NCBI GenBank assembly: GCA_002898355.1 | Contig: BEHD01000002.1 | Span: forward strand, 1 to 64,000 | Length of the DNA stretch: 64,000 nt | Source of the DNA: an archaeon HR01 | GTDB taxonomy: Archaea; Thermoproteota; Nitrososphaeria_A; Caldarchaeales; Caldarchaeaceae | Direction: 5' to 3' | The notes under the pieces: generated by a model | Database searches by the model: none | Seen by the model: the letters and a program-made list of their open reading frames with translations, nothing else | Told to the model about the DNA's origin: nothing | In this document: in pieces, positions 7,512-16,388 of the stretch | Layout of the letters: each line of letters begins with the position of its first letter | Position numbering within the stretch: the stretch's first letter is position 1 | Position numbers and translations under genes: made by a program

Positions 7512-8663
7512 CTAGCGGATAACACCCGATCTCTTGAAATCCAGTATCTCCCCATCTCCATACCCTAGCCTTTTTAGGATTTCAACCGTGTCAGACCCCG
7601 TTTTGGCCGGATGCGTCGGAGTCTCCACTCTTCCACAGTCGGTTATTATGGGTGGTGTGGCGAGCTTAAGAATCATCCCTTCAATATCCATCTCCTTCAA
7701 CAAACCCCTAGCCACAAGGCTGTAATCGCCGGCGAGGTCGGCTATAGTACGGACCTTTGCAACAGGGACTTCTCTGGCCAGAAGAGATATGATGCTCTCT
7801 GTTGTATATCTGGAGGTGGCCGCCTCCACCATCATATTTACGTGGCTACGATTCTCAATTCTCTTCCTCATGGTTTCCAGTTCTTCGGTTATGGGGATGC
7901 CGAGCAGCCGGCAAAGCTTTATCCACTGCTCGTCAGTTATCACGCCTATGAAGACATGTCCGTCGCTTGTCCTGTATACGCCGTAGGGGGAGTAGGCCGA
8001 ATGCCCTGTCCCCAGCCTTTCAGGCTCCTTCCCCGTCATGGAGTAGTAAGCTATCCAGTAGCCACTCCAGTAAACTGCCAAGTCAAATAACGGGACTTCG
8101 ATAAACCTACCCCTGCCAGTCATATTCCTCTCGATGAGGGCTAGAGCTATGGCTGCAAGTCCGTAGGCAGCTGCCCCCATATCCACTGAGGGGTTGTTAA
8201 CTCTAGCAAACCAGCCCTCGCTCCCAGTGGTAGCCATGAGTCCTCCCTCAGCCTGTGCAACCGCATCGAAGGCTGGCCTCCTCCAGTCTGGGCTGTCCCT
8301 TGAAAAGCCTTTAATAGAGCAGTAGATAAGGCGGGGGTTTACTTGGGATAGTCTCTCATATCCAAGCCCCAGCTTCTCAACAGACTCTGGTGAGAGGTTC
8401 TCTACTAAGATGTCGGATGAAGCCACTAGCTTCTTCAGTATCTCCTGCCCCTCTACCTTTGATATGTCAAGACATATGTCCCTCTTTCCCATATTGAATA
8501 GATGGTAGGCCCATGGAGCGGTCCTTAGGCTTATGTCGCCCTGCGGTGGCTCCACCTTGACGACTTCAGCGCCAAAAAATGTTAGTAGAGAGCCGAGGTT
8601 TGGGCCTGCTACGAAATGGCCGAGCTCAACAGCTCTAATTCCGGCCAGAGGCTTGAAGTCCAT
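7512..8663 (-). CDS. CaiB/BaiF family (class III) CoA-transferase
   Basis: About 383 residues from the ATG at 8663; an upstream in-frame TTG at 8675 is also possible. Diagnostic features are the N-terminal AGIRAVELGHFVAGP, the region GAEVVKVEPPQGD, and NPSVDMGAAAYG, where the Asp is the nucleophile that carries the CoA thioester. The protein would move CoA between carboxylic acids. Its start overlaps the end of the MaoC gene by about 29 bp, so a coupled transferase-hydratase pair acts on a CoA ester. The convergent dehydrogenase gene ends one base before it. The substrate is not identifiable. Confidence 0.85.
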   Translation of the reverse strand: MDFKPLAGIRAVELGHFVAGPNLGSLLTFFGAEVVKVEPPQGDISLRTAPWAYHLFNMGKRDICLDISKVEGQEILKKLVASSDILVENLSPESVEKLGLGYERLSQVNPRLIYCSIKGFSRDSPDWRRPAFDAVAQAEGGLMATTGSEGWFARVNNPSVDMGAAAYGLAAIALALIERNMTGRGRFIEVPLFDLAVYWSGYWIAYYSMTGKEPERLGTGHSAYSPYGVYRTSDGHVFIGVITDEQWIKLCRLLGIPITEELETMRKRIENRSHVNMMVEAATSRYTTESIISLLAREVPVAKVRTIADLAGDYSLVARGLLKEMDIEGMILKLATPPIITDCGRVETPTHPAKTGSDTVEILKRLGYGDGEILDFKRSGVIR

Positions 8664-9192
8664 ATTCTTCTGCAAATTTTATCCTCTTCTCCAGTGTTTT
8701 ACGGCGTGGAGCGTGCTCCCTCTTCCACACCATTATAGTCCTCTTCAACTCTATGACGGGCTGGTTATTCTGGTTGTATCCCACAGTCCTCACCTTAACA
8801 ATGCCCATCTCAGGCCTAGACTTCGACTCCCTCTTCTCCAGGACCTCGGTCTGGGCGTAGATGGTGTCGCCTGCAAATACGGGGTTGGGGAGCTTGATCT
8901 CCTCCCACCCAAGGTTTATCGCATTCTGGCTAACATCCATGACGCTCATACCTAGTACGATTGCCAGGGTTAGTCCGCTGTTGATGAGAGGTTTACCCCA
9001 CTGGGTCTCCGCGGAGTAGTCGGAATTGAAATGTATCTCGTTGCTGTTCATTGTTAATAGGCTGAACCATATGTTGTCCACCTCGGTCAACGTACGGCCA
9101 TACGGATGTATGTAAATATCTCCGGGCTCGAAATCCTCGTAATATCTACCCTCCCAACCGGGCTTTATCCTACCCATAAGCAAGCCGCACAT
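8635..9192 (-). CDS. MaoC-like hydratase/dehydratase
   Basis: A 185-residue hot-dog-fold protein. The motif GRTLTEVDNIWFSLLTMNSNEIHFN at about residues 32-56 contains the Asp and His of the R-specific enoyl-CoA hydratase active site. The mid-region INSGLTLAIVLGMSV and LPNPVFAGDTIYAQTEV are also family hallmarks. It would add water to, or remove it from, a branched or dicarboxylic acyl-CoA, such as mesaconyl-CoA-type substrates. It is coupled to the CaiB-type transferase. An ATG at 9177 is an alternative start, closer to the homologous N-terminus. Confidence 0.8.
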   Translation of the reverse strand: MCGLLMGRIKPGWEGRYYEDFEPGDIYIHPYGRTLTEVDNIWFSLLTMNSNEIHFNSDYSAETQWGKPLINSGLTLAIVLGMSVMDVSQNAINLGWEEIKLPNPVFAGDTIYAQTEVLEKRESKSRPEMGIVKVRTVGYNQNNQPVIELKRTIMVWKREHAPRRKTLEKRIKFAEEYGLQASGRN

Positions 9193-9261
9193 AGAGACAG
9201 CTAAAAAAGCTTACCCCACATATGCCATGTAATCGAACTCCACATATGATTCCTGAAAACG

Positions 9262-9272
9262 CTTATATATTT
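9262..9272 (+). promoter_or_regulatory. TATA-like box for the ABC importer operon
   Basis: CTTATATATTT is centred about 26 bp before the ATG at 9293. This supports that ATG over the upstream in-frame TTG at 9272, and it implies a leaderless transcript for the substrate-binding protein gene and perhaps the whole operon. Confidence 0.55.
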
Positions 9273-9292
9273 TGGAGAAATGTCACTTTGAC

Positions 9293-10825
9293 ATGGCACG
9301 AAGAAAAAAGTTTGAATATCCTGTAAGGGAGTCTGCGAACTTGACAGGCGCCAACTCAGTTTCGCCGACAGACCCATACAATCCCGCTTTTGTTAGGGTA
9401 AGTAGGAGGACAGCTATAGGTATTGGCGCAGCAGTAGCAGTTGTTGCTGTAGCTGGAGGTGTGGCCGCCTTCCTCACATCTAGGCCGCCCACTCAGACTC
9501 AGCCCACCACCCAGACAACGCCGACAGCCACCGCACCGGGCCAGATAACTCTCCGTACAAACGAGCAGTCCTACATGGTGGATGAAAACAAGATTAAAGC
9601 ATTCAAGGAGCAAGTGGGTATTCAGCTGGAGGCAGATATACGTCCGATAGATGAAGCCCGCGCCATCATGCTTGACCCAGCCAACGCATCAAGATACGAT
9701 ATCTACGGCATAGACACCAGCAGCCTCCTGGCCATCAAGGCGGCAGGTGTCACAAAGCCATATCCTCCAAGCGACGTGCCTAGATGGGTGAAGGGGCCGA
9801 TAGACCCGATATTCACAGCTCCGGAGACGAACATAGGCACCAAAGTACCTCCACCGATAGGGCCTACAGGCCCATACATAGCCACCAGCATGATGTATCC
9901 ACATATGTGGGCTGCGTCACCAGACGCCACCAACAAGATGGACGACTATGGACAAAAGGACAAAATGTTCTTCGTCTCACCTATAGACTGGAACTACGAC
10001 TCTGTTCTATGGAACCCCAAATACATCAACCTACCCTACGACCCAGCCACCGGGATATCAACAGGCTCGTGGGGTGTGCTTGTCGACAGGCAGTATAAGG
10101 GAAGAGTGGGCTTCCAAGATATCCCAACCATATCAAGCAACCACTACATCCTGATAATGCTGGCTAACAAGCTGATAGACCGTCTTGAGCGTGGTCCAAA
10201 CGATCTCACACCATCTGAGGTGAAGAAGCTGGTGGATTGGCTTATAGACCATAAGAAAGCCGGGCAGTTCAGAGTCTTCTGGAATGACTTCGCCCAGATA
10301 GTTAGCCTCCATGTTCAGGAGGAGATCTGGGTCTCGGATGGATGGCAGCCTGTGGAGATGTATGTCAGGAACAGCGGAGGTATAGGATTCTATCTTGAGC
10401 CGAACGAGGGATACCGTAACTGGCTGGACGGCGTAGCTCCAACGATAGCGACTCCGTACTATGATGCCGTGATGAAGTACATCGACTGGAAATATAGCGG
10501 CTGGTTCGCCCAGTATAAGGCCAAGTGGCTTGGCTACTACACACCCAACTGGGAATCCGACGAAGTTAAACGGGTTATGGGGCCGGAGCACTGGGGCTGG
10601 TTCTACAAAGCCGAACCGACCTTCATAGAAGTCCCTGTTGAAGAGCATGCGGCATTCGACCCGGTATCCTACGAGTGGAAGATGTCGGGCACACCTAATT
10701 CCAAGGGCTACCGTAGAGACGGCGGAGATATCAAGAGACACAACGAAAGGGTCTCAACCTGGCAGAGATGGCCCCACAACTCGGACGCCTACATCCAAGA
10801 GTGGACAAGGCTTAGAGCTGCCTAA
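9293..10825 (+). CDS. ABC transporter substrate-binding protein, spermidine/putrescine-type
   Basis: About 510 residues. Residues about 35-65 hold SRRTAIGIGAAVAVVAVAGGVAAF, a twin-arginine followed by a hydrophobic segment, so export by Tat or a membrane anchor is likely. A Thr/Pro/Gln-rich linker follows, as in other archaeal surface-anchored binding proteins. The rest reads as a type II periplasmic-binding fold. The three following genes are the ATPase and two permeases of the same importer. No residues fix the ligand; the neighbouring catabolic genes suggest a nitrogenous organic compound. Confidence 0.8.
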   Translation: MARRKKFEYPVRESANLTGANSVSPTDPYNPAFVRVSRRTAIGIGAAVAVVAVAGGVAAFLTSRPPTQTQPTTQTTPTATAPGQITLRTNEQSYMVDENKIKAFKEQVGIQLEADIRPIDEARAIMLDPANASRYDIYGIDTSSLLAIKAAGVTKPYPPSDVPRWVKGPIDPIFTAPETNIGTKVPPPIGPTGPYIATSMMYPHMWAASPDATNKMDDYGQKDKMFFVSPIDWNYDSVLWNPKYINLPYDPATGISTGSWGVLVDRQYKGRVGFQDIPTISSNHYILIMLANKLIDRLERGPNDLTPSEVKKLVDWLIDHKKAGQFRVFWNDFAQIVSLHVQEEIWVSDGWQPVEMYVRNSGGIGFYLEPNEGYRNWLDGVAPTIATPYYDAVMKYIDWKYSGWFAQYKAKWLGYYTPNWESDEVKRVMGPEHWGWFYKAEPTFIEVPVEEHAAFDPVSYEWKMSGTPNSKGYRRDGGDIKRHNERVSTWQRWPHNSDAYIQEWTRLRAA

Positions 10826-10859
10826 ACCTTAAAATCAACCCCTCTTTTTGTGTGGATGA

Positions 10860-11972
10860 ATGTCCTACAGCGTAGAGGCAGAAAATCTGGTAAAAAGGTT
10901 CGGCAAGACTACAGCAGTTGACAACATATCGTTTAAAATTAGGAAGGGAGAGTTCTTCTGCATAATAGGTCCGAGTGGATGTGGGAAGACCACCACTTTA
11001 AGGCTTGTGGCGGGGCTAATCCGTCCTGACGCCGGCAAGATCTACATAAACGGTGAAGACGTTACCAACGTCCCCACCCATAAACGCCCCCTCTCTATGG
11101 TTTTTCAGACATGGGCGCTCTTCCCCCATATGACGGTCTACGAAAACGTTGAGTTCGGACTTAGGATGAGGAATGTTCCCGAGTCGGAGAGACGGAACGC
11201 CACCAAGTGGGCTTTGGGGCTGGTGAAGATGGAGGAGTACGCAAATCGGAAGCCTAGGGAGCTGAGCGGTGGACAGCAGCAGCGTGTAGCTATAGCGCGT
11301 GCCCTAGTCGTGAGGCCTGAGATACTATTACTTGATGAACCGCTCGGAAACCTCGACTTCAAACTGCAGCTGAGGCTGCAGGAAGAGCTTAAACAGATAC
11401 ATAGAGTTACCGGTGTTACATTTCTCTATGTGACCCATGATCAGCGGCAGGCTATGGCTCTAGGCGACACTATAATGGTCATGAACATGGGGGTTATAGA
11501 ACAGCTCGGTAGCCCCTTGGAGCTCTATTCAAACCCATCCAGCGTATTCGTAGCAAAGTTCGTCGGAGAGTCCAACATAGTGGAGGGTTATGTGAAGGCT
11601 GTGGAAGGTGGCAGGACATATGTGGAGACACAGTTAGGGATTTTTCAACTACAGGATGGCTCGGTGAAGACAGGTGATAGGGTCTGGGTCTTTTGGCGTC
11701 CTGAAAGCACACTCATCGGCAACGAGAGCGACAAAGCCGATATCAAGCTCATGGGTGAGGTCCTCGACGTAACCACCGCAGGCTCGGTGACAAACTATAA
11801 GGTTTCGGTGGGAGGGGCTGTTCTAAAGGCCACTGTTAAGGGCCTCCCACTAGACGGTATAGAGATTGGTTCGAAGATCCCGCTCGGATGCAAGAACTCC
11901 AGTCTGAAACTCATTTCAAAGGTCAGCTCCAGCGGATTAGTAGATGTAGAAAGAATAATCCTGGGAGAGTAG
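10860..11972 (+). CDS. ABC transporter ATP-binding protein, PotA-like
   Basis: A 370-residue ATPase. Walker A is GPSGCGKTTT (about 38-47), the Q loop VFQTWALFPHMTV, the signature LSGGQQQRVAIARAL (about 136-150), Walker B ILLLDEPLGNLD and the switch His in YVTHDQ. A C-terminal TOBE-type beta domain (about 240-370) follows, as in PotA, FbpC and MalK-type importers. It energises uptake of the ligand caught by the protein encoded just upstream (34 bp gap). The next permease gene starts two bases after its stop. Confidence 0.9.
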   Translation: MSYSVEAENLVKRFGKTTAVDNISFKIRKGEFFCIIGPSGCGKTTTLRLVAGLIRPDAGKIYINGEDVTNVPTHKRPLSMVFQTWALFPHMTVYENVEFGLRMRNVPESERRNATKWALGLVKMEEYANRKPRELSGGQQQRVAIARALVVRPEILLLDEPLGNLDFKLQLRLQEELKQIHRVTGVTFLYVTHDQRQAMALGDTIMVMNMGVIEQLGSPLELYSNPSSVFVAKFVGESNIVEGYVKAVEGGRTYVETQLGIFQLQDGSVKTGDRVWVFWRPESTLIGNESDKADIKLMGEVLDVTTAGSVTNYKVSVGGAVLKATVKGLPLDGIEIGSKIPLGCKNSSLKLISKVSSSGLVDVERIILGE

Positions 11973-11974
11973 GG

Positions 11975-12841
11975 ATGGGCGAGGAGAAAATAGCACCTAG
12001 AACCATAACGCCTTACATCCTACTGGCTCCGATACTGGCCTTTGTAATAGTCTTCCTGGTGCTGCCGTTAATATTGGTGGGTGTCGTAAGCCTGTACAGG
12101 GCCTCCGGAGCCGGTTACGAGCAGACGCTAACCTTCAACAACTACATACGGTTTTTCAGCGACCCAAACCTATACGGAATCCTGCTCAACACACTCGCCA
12201 ACTCAGCCATCGTGACTATCTTCGCCTTCATACTGGCTTACCCTGTCGCCTACTTCCTAACCATGAAGATTAAAACATTCCGTGCCAAGACCATACTGTT
12301 AATAGCCATGCTTATACCATTCTGGATAGACTTCACCACCAGGTCATTATCATGGATTCCATGGCTCGGGATTCAGGGCATCATAAACCAAGTCCTTACC
12401 GGCCTAGGCATCCTAAAAGAGCCATCACCAATATTCCTATTCTCACCCTTTGCAATGATACTGGTGATGATACAGGGATACACCCTCTTCATGATTGCAC
12501 CCATATTCATAGTGATGAGCAAGATAGACCCAACCCTTTACGAGGCCGCTAAAGCTTTAGGCGCATCACCACTTAAAGTCTTCTACCACATCAATCTCAA
12601 GCTCTGCCTCCCTGGAATTGGTGTTGGAACAGTCTTTGTCTTCCTCTCATCGGTAGCCGACTTTGCAACACCACGCCTGATCGGAGGTCTCGTAACCAGC
12701 ATAGGACAGGTGATCCGCGACCAAGTAGTCTTCCTCAACTTGCCACTTGCGGCAGCAACTTCTGTGATCCTCACCCTGATAGCTCTGGCCATAGTTTTCA
12801 CGGTCTTTAACGTCATGAATATCAGGCAGGTGTTTGAGTAG
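11975..12841 (+). CDS. ABC transporter permease, PotB-like
   Basis: About 289 residues from the ATG at 11975, which follows the ATPase stop by two bases; the longer frame upstream lies inside the ATPase gene. Six transmembrane helices are visible. The cytoplasmic EAA loop reads LYEAAKALGASPLKVFYHINLKLCLPG, which contacts the ATPase. With the following gene it forms the heterodimeric membrane channel of the importer. Confidence 0.85.
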   Translation: MGEEKIAPRTITPYILLAPILAFVIVFLVLPLILVGVVSLYRASGAGYEQTLTFNNYIRFFSDPNLYGILLNTLANSAIVTIFAFILAYPVAYFLTMKIKTFRAKTILLIAMLIPFWIDFTTRSLSWIPWLGIQGIINQVLTGLGILKEPSPIFLFSPFAMILVMIQGYTLFMIAPIFIVMSKIDPTLYEAAKALGASPLKVFYHINLKLCLPGIGVGTVFVFLSSVADFATPRLIGGLVTSIGQVIRDQVVFLNLPLAAATSVILTLIALAIVFTVFNVMNIRQVFE

Positions 12842-12851
12842 GGGGGCTTGC

Positions 12852-13646
12852 ATGCCTAGGGACATATCAAAGATCATTTTGGCTGTCTACACGGCTGGAA
12901 TGGTCTTCTTCATATATGCCCCAATTATTACCATGGTCTTGTTTTCTTTTAACAGCTCGCCGAGAACTGTACCGCCCTTTGACGGGCCGAGCCTACGCTG
13001 GTATGAGGTACTCTTCGGCCAGAAGGCAATATTGTTGGAAGCCTTTACACGGTCGATCACCTTAGCAATAATTACAATGCTGATAGCGACCCCGTTATTC
13101 ACGGCTGCGGGACTGGCGTATAAGAGACGTTTCAGAGGTGACGAGTTTGCGTTCTATCTGGTCACTATAGGGATAATAATGCCGGGAATCACATATAGTC
13201 TCGGCGTCCTTATATTCTACAACACCATAGGGATAGACATATCCCTCTGGACAGCCATACCAGTCCATCTCATATGGGCCGTCCCCTGGGGTCTCATACT
13301 CATGCGAGCAATGATAGACCCCAACATCATATATTATGAGGAAGCCGCCAAAACACTCGGAGCAAGCGACTGGCAGATATTTAGGAGGATTACAATTCCG
13401 TTATTCATGCCAGCAATTCTGGGCGGAGCCCTGTTCGCATTCACGCTCTCCTTCACGGAGCTCATCCGCAGCATCTTTATAGTCTCACCCAATACTTTAC
13501 CCCTCCAAGTCCTGGCCGAAGTAACAGTATGGGGTGTCTCACCCTATATATTCGCTATAGGAACACTGATAGTTCTCATCTCTCTAGCCCTCCTACTCGT
13601 GGCCGGACTACTCCTAAGAGGTGTCTTCGAAAAGCTTCAGATCTGA
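12852..13646 (+). CDS. ABC transporter permease, PotC-like
   Basis: About 264 residues from the ATG at 12852, ten bases after the previous stop. It has six predicted membrane helices and the EAA loop YYEEAAKTLGASDWQIFRRITIPLFMPAI. It ends with a typical cytoplasmic tail after a last hydrophobic helix. It is the second membrane subunit of the polyamine/opine-type importer. The divergent chaperonin gene begins only 13 bp downstream in the same direction, so the two are probably in one operon. Confidence 0.85.
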   Translation: MPRDISKIILAVYTAGMVFFIYAPIITMVLFSFNSSPRTVPPFDGPSLRWYEVLFGQKAILLEAFTRSITLAIITMLIATPLFTAAGLAYKRRFRGDEFAFYLVTIGIIMPGITYSLGVLIFYNTIGIDISLWTAIPVHLIWAVPWGLILMRAMIDPNIIYYEEAAKTLGASDWQIFRRITIPLFMPAILGGALFAFTLSFTELIRSIFIVSPNTLPLQVLAEVTVWGVSPYIFAIGTLIVLISLALLLVAGLLLRGVFEKLQI

Positions 13647-13659
13647 CGGGTAGCCTGCC

Positions 13660-15435
13660 ATGGGCAGAATAACACCGGCCGACATACCATCGCAGTCACA
13701 GATGATAGCCTCCTCGCTCTTCCGCGATGAGCTGGAACAGGAATACATCAAGTATACCGGGCTGAAACGTGGCACAATCCTGAAAGACCATGCAAGAGTC
13801 GTGGAAAAGGATGATATACTCTTCCTCAATGAATGGGTGGTGAAGTATCTTTGCGATATGGCCAGGACAGCTCTGGGGCCTTTCGGACATGATAAAATGG
13901 TCTCGAAAGACTTGGGTGACTTGCCGCCTATTAGGTATGTCTACGTAACCAATGACATATTCGAGTTTCTTAACCTCGTCGAGTTTAGCCACCCTGTTGC
14001 TCGGTTGGCTCTGGATATGGCTAAAGCCGTTGACACCGAGGTGGGGGATGGTGTGGCTTCTGCGCTTGTCCTAGCTGGGGCTTTGGTGACGAGGGGATGC
14101 GACCTTGTCAGAAAGGGTATCCACCCTTCCATCGTCTCCGAAGGCTATGATGAGGCACTAAAGATGTGCATAGGGTTCTTGGAAGAGATGGCAGAACCTA
14201 TCAACGGCTCTGAAAAAAATCTTTATTCAGTGGCATTATCCTCTATAAGGAACAAAGGTGCAGATCTTATCGAGGATGATCTGGCCAAGACTGTGGTTAA
14301 CATCTATAAAAAAATGCGGGGTTCCGGCAAATACTACTTTGACATGTCTGACTTGAAGATTGAGCGGACAATCGGCAAATCCCTATCGGACACGGTCTTT
14401 GTGGATGGGGTTATTTTAAGAAATGAAGTAGTACATGATGGGATGCCCAAGAGGGTTGAGGGCGGGCGCGTAGCCCTGATATCGAAACCCATAGTAACTA
14501 GAGATTTTGACAAGCCAGTCGGATACGACCACATAGTGTTTGAATTTGAGGAAAAGACAGCATACAATAGCTACTCGAGATATAGGGAGAAGGTCTTGCT
14601 CGAATCAGCCGATAAGATAGTTTCCTCCGGTGCCAACGTCCTCTTCCTAACAAAGGGTGTTGACGAGATTGTAATTGATGTGTTGGTAAAGAAGGGTATT
14701 CTCACTGTGAGGAGGGTCGTTCCTGAAGACATGGATAGGATTGCTAGGGCAACAGGGGGAACAGTTGTGGCCTATCCAAGCCAGCTAAGCGGGGAAGTTC
14801 TCGGTTATGCAAAGCTGGTTGAGGAGAGGAAAATAGGTGATAGTGAATGGATAATAGTTGAGGGGGCCTATTCCGGCCCACAATCAATACTTATCACTGC
14901 GCCACATGTTGAGATGGCGAGGGATGCGGAACATCTAATTCTTAACTCGGTTAGAGCACTCTCAAGTCTCGGCGTCGAACCTAAAGTTCTACCGGGTGGG
15001 GGTGTGGCCTTGGTGGAGGCAGCCATCAGACTTAGGAGATCTGCTTGGCGGAGTGATCCCATGAAGGCGGTTGTATTGGAGGCATTTGCAGACGCCCTGG
15101 AACATGTTCATGCGGCTATAGTGGAGAATGCCGGCTACGATGTAGTAAATGTTATGGCGGAGGTTAGGAGGATGCATGAGGAAGGCGCCTCCGATGCGGG
15201 CTTCGATGTGATTTGGGGAGGGTTCAGGAGATTTGTTTCTGCGGGGATTATAGACCCGCTCCCCACTGTGAGGCAAGCACTAACATCTGCAGTTCACTTC
15301 GCTAAAACTATCCTCAAAACCGACAACATCTTTTTCATACCGAGAACTAGGAGGGAGTTAATGGAGAAGAGGAAGGCGGAGAGGAAGAGAAAAGGTAAGA
15401 GACCTGGCGACTGGGTTGAGGAGAAACAGTACTAA
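13660..15435 (+). CDS. Divergent group II chaperonin (thermosome/TCP-1 family) paralog
   Basis: A 591-residue protein that aligns with thermosome subunits from end to end: ALGPFGHDKM (72-80) for the GPKGMDKM motif, DTEVGDGVASALVLAGALV (125-143) for the GDGTT motif, apical-domain sequence, LGYAKLVEERKIG (381-393), VLPGGGVALVEAA (443-455) and a C-terminal intermediate/equatorial domain. Several conserved ATPase elements are altered: NDGATIL becomes NDIFEFL, GDGTT becomes GDGVAS, and the catalytic Asp of the LHDAL segment aligns with Asn429. The C-terminus is a Lys/Arg-rich tail rather than a Gly-Met tail. It follows the ABC permeases by 13 bp. It may be a slow or inactive ATPase, or a specialised folding factor. 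Confidence 0.8.
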   Translation: MGRITPADIPSQSQMIASSLFRDELEQEYIKYTGLKRGTILKDHARVVEKDDILFLNEWVVKYLCDMARTALGPFGHDKMVSKDLGDLPPIRYVYVTNDIFEFLNLVEFSHPVARLALDMAKAVDTEVGDGVASALVLAGALVTRGCDLVRKGIHPSIVSEGYDEALKMCIGFLEEMAEPINGSEKNLYSVALSSIRNKGADLIEDDLAKTVVNIYKKMRGSGKYYFDMSDLKIERTIGKSLSDTVFVDGVILRNEVVHDGMPKRVEGGRVALISKPIVTRDFDKPVGYDHIVFEFEEKTAYNSYSRYREKVLLESADKIVSSGANVLFLTKGVDEIVIDVLVKKGILTVRRVVPEDMDRIARATGGTVVAYPSQLSGEVLGYAKLVEERKIGDSEWIIVEGAYSGPQSILITAPHVEMARDAEHLILNSVRALSSLGVEPKVLPGGGVALVEAAIRLRRSAWRSDPMKAVVLEAFADALEHVHAAIVENAGYDVVNVMAEVRRMHEEGASDAGFDVIWGGFRRFVSAGIIDPLPTVRQALTSAVHFAKTILKTDNIFFIPRTRRELMEKRKAERKRKGKRPGDWVEEKQY

Positions 15436-15490
15436 TATCGATACTAATTAACGCTTATATAACTGCTTCAAATACTTTTGTTGAGCGCAT

Positions 15491-16372
15491 ATGCCAAGGA
15501 AAGAAATCTTCGTAGGGTTCGGTGTTGATGTAGATGCTGTAGCTGGTTGGATAGGGTCTTACGGTGGGGAAGACTCGCCATCCGACATACAGCGTGGAAT
15601 ATTCTCAGGTGAGGTGGGTACGCCTCGGCTACTGAAGCTTTTCAAAAAATTCAAGTTGAAGACGTCTTGGTTTTGGCCGGGCCACTCCATAGAGACTTTT
15701 CCTGAACAGTTCCAGATGTGTGTTGATGAGGGGCATGAGATTGGTGCCCACGGCTACACGCATGAGAACCCGATAGCCATGACTCCTGAGCAGGAGGAGG
15801 CGGTCCTCTCCAAATGTGTCTCATTAATCAAGGAGAAGTCTGGGAAATCACCGAGGGGATACGTGGCTCCGTGGTGGGAGATGTCCAACTATACTATAGA
15901 CCTACTCCTCAAATATGGTTTCAAATACGACCATAGCCAGCACCACCACGACTTCCAACCCTACTACGCGAGAAGACGTGATACATGGTGGAAGATAGAT
16001 TATTCGAAGCCGGCTGAAACATGGATGAAGCCCCTTGTAAAGGGAGAGCCCACAGATTTGGTGGAGATACCTGGCAACTGGTATATGGATGACCTGCCGC
16101 CTATGATGTTCATCAAGAAGGCACCCAATAGTCATGGATGGGTGAGCCCCAGAGATATAGAGCAGCTGTGGAAGGACCAGTTCGACTGGGTCTACAGAGA
16201 ATACGACTACGCTGTATACTGCTTCACCATACATCCAGATGTCTGTGGAAGGCCTCAGAACCTGCTTATGCTTGAGAGGATGATAAGATACATCAACAGG
16301 CACAAGGGCGTTATATGGGCCACCATGGAGGAGATAGCTGAGGACTTTAGGAAGAGAAATCCACGGAAATAA
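15491..16372 (+). CDS. Polysaccharide-deacetylase-family hydrolase
   Basis: A 293-residue NodB-homology protein. The metal and catalytic motifs are visible: [11 protein letters not shown] (motif 1, Asp pair), [12 protein letters not shown] (motif 2, HxxxH) and [11 protein letters not shown] (motif 3). A late His is in FTIHPDVCG. This class includes not only sugar deacetylases but also allantoinase-like (PuuE) and other cyclic-amide hydrolases. Given the flanking ureide- and amide-cleaving enzymes, a C-N bond hydrolase role is more likely here than cell-wall work. A start at 15491 follows a TATA-like TTATATAA near 15456. Confidence 0.75.
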   Translation: MPRKEIFVGFGVDVDAVAGWIGSYGGEDSPSDIQRGIFSGEVGTPRLLKLFKKFKLKTSWFWPGHSIETFPEQFQMCVDEGHEIGAHGYTHENPIAMTPEQEEAVLSKCVSLIKEKSGKSPRGYVAPWWEMSNYTIDLLLKYGFKYDHSQHHHDFQPYYARRRDTWWKIDYSKPAETWMKPLVKGEPTDLVEIPGNWYMDDLPPMMFIKKAPNSHGWVSPRDIEQLWKDQFDWVYREYDYAVYCFTIHPDVCGRPQNLLMLERMIRYINRHKGVIWATMEEIAEDFRKRNPRK

Positions 16373-16381
16373 CTCATTCCC

Positions 16382-16388
16382 TTTTTTA
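16382..16388 (+). terminator. T-rich stretch between convergent genes
   Basis: A run of six T residues lies in the 13 bp between the deacetylase-like gene and the convergent nitrilase-type gene. Poly-T tracts terminate archaeal transcription on the coding strand, so it may end the rightward operon. The evidence is the run alone. Confidence 0.3.

Noticed and set aside
11888-11974. Longer N-terminus for the first permease
   Set aside because: The extra residues lie inside the ATPase gene, while an ATG two bases after that gene's stop gives the normal permease length.
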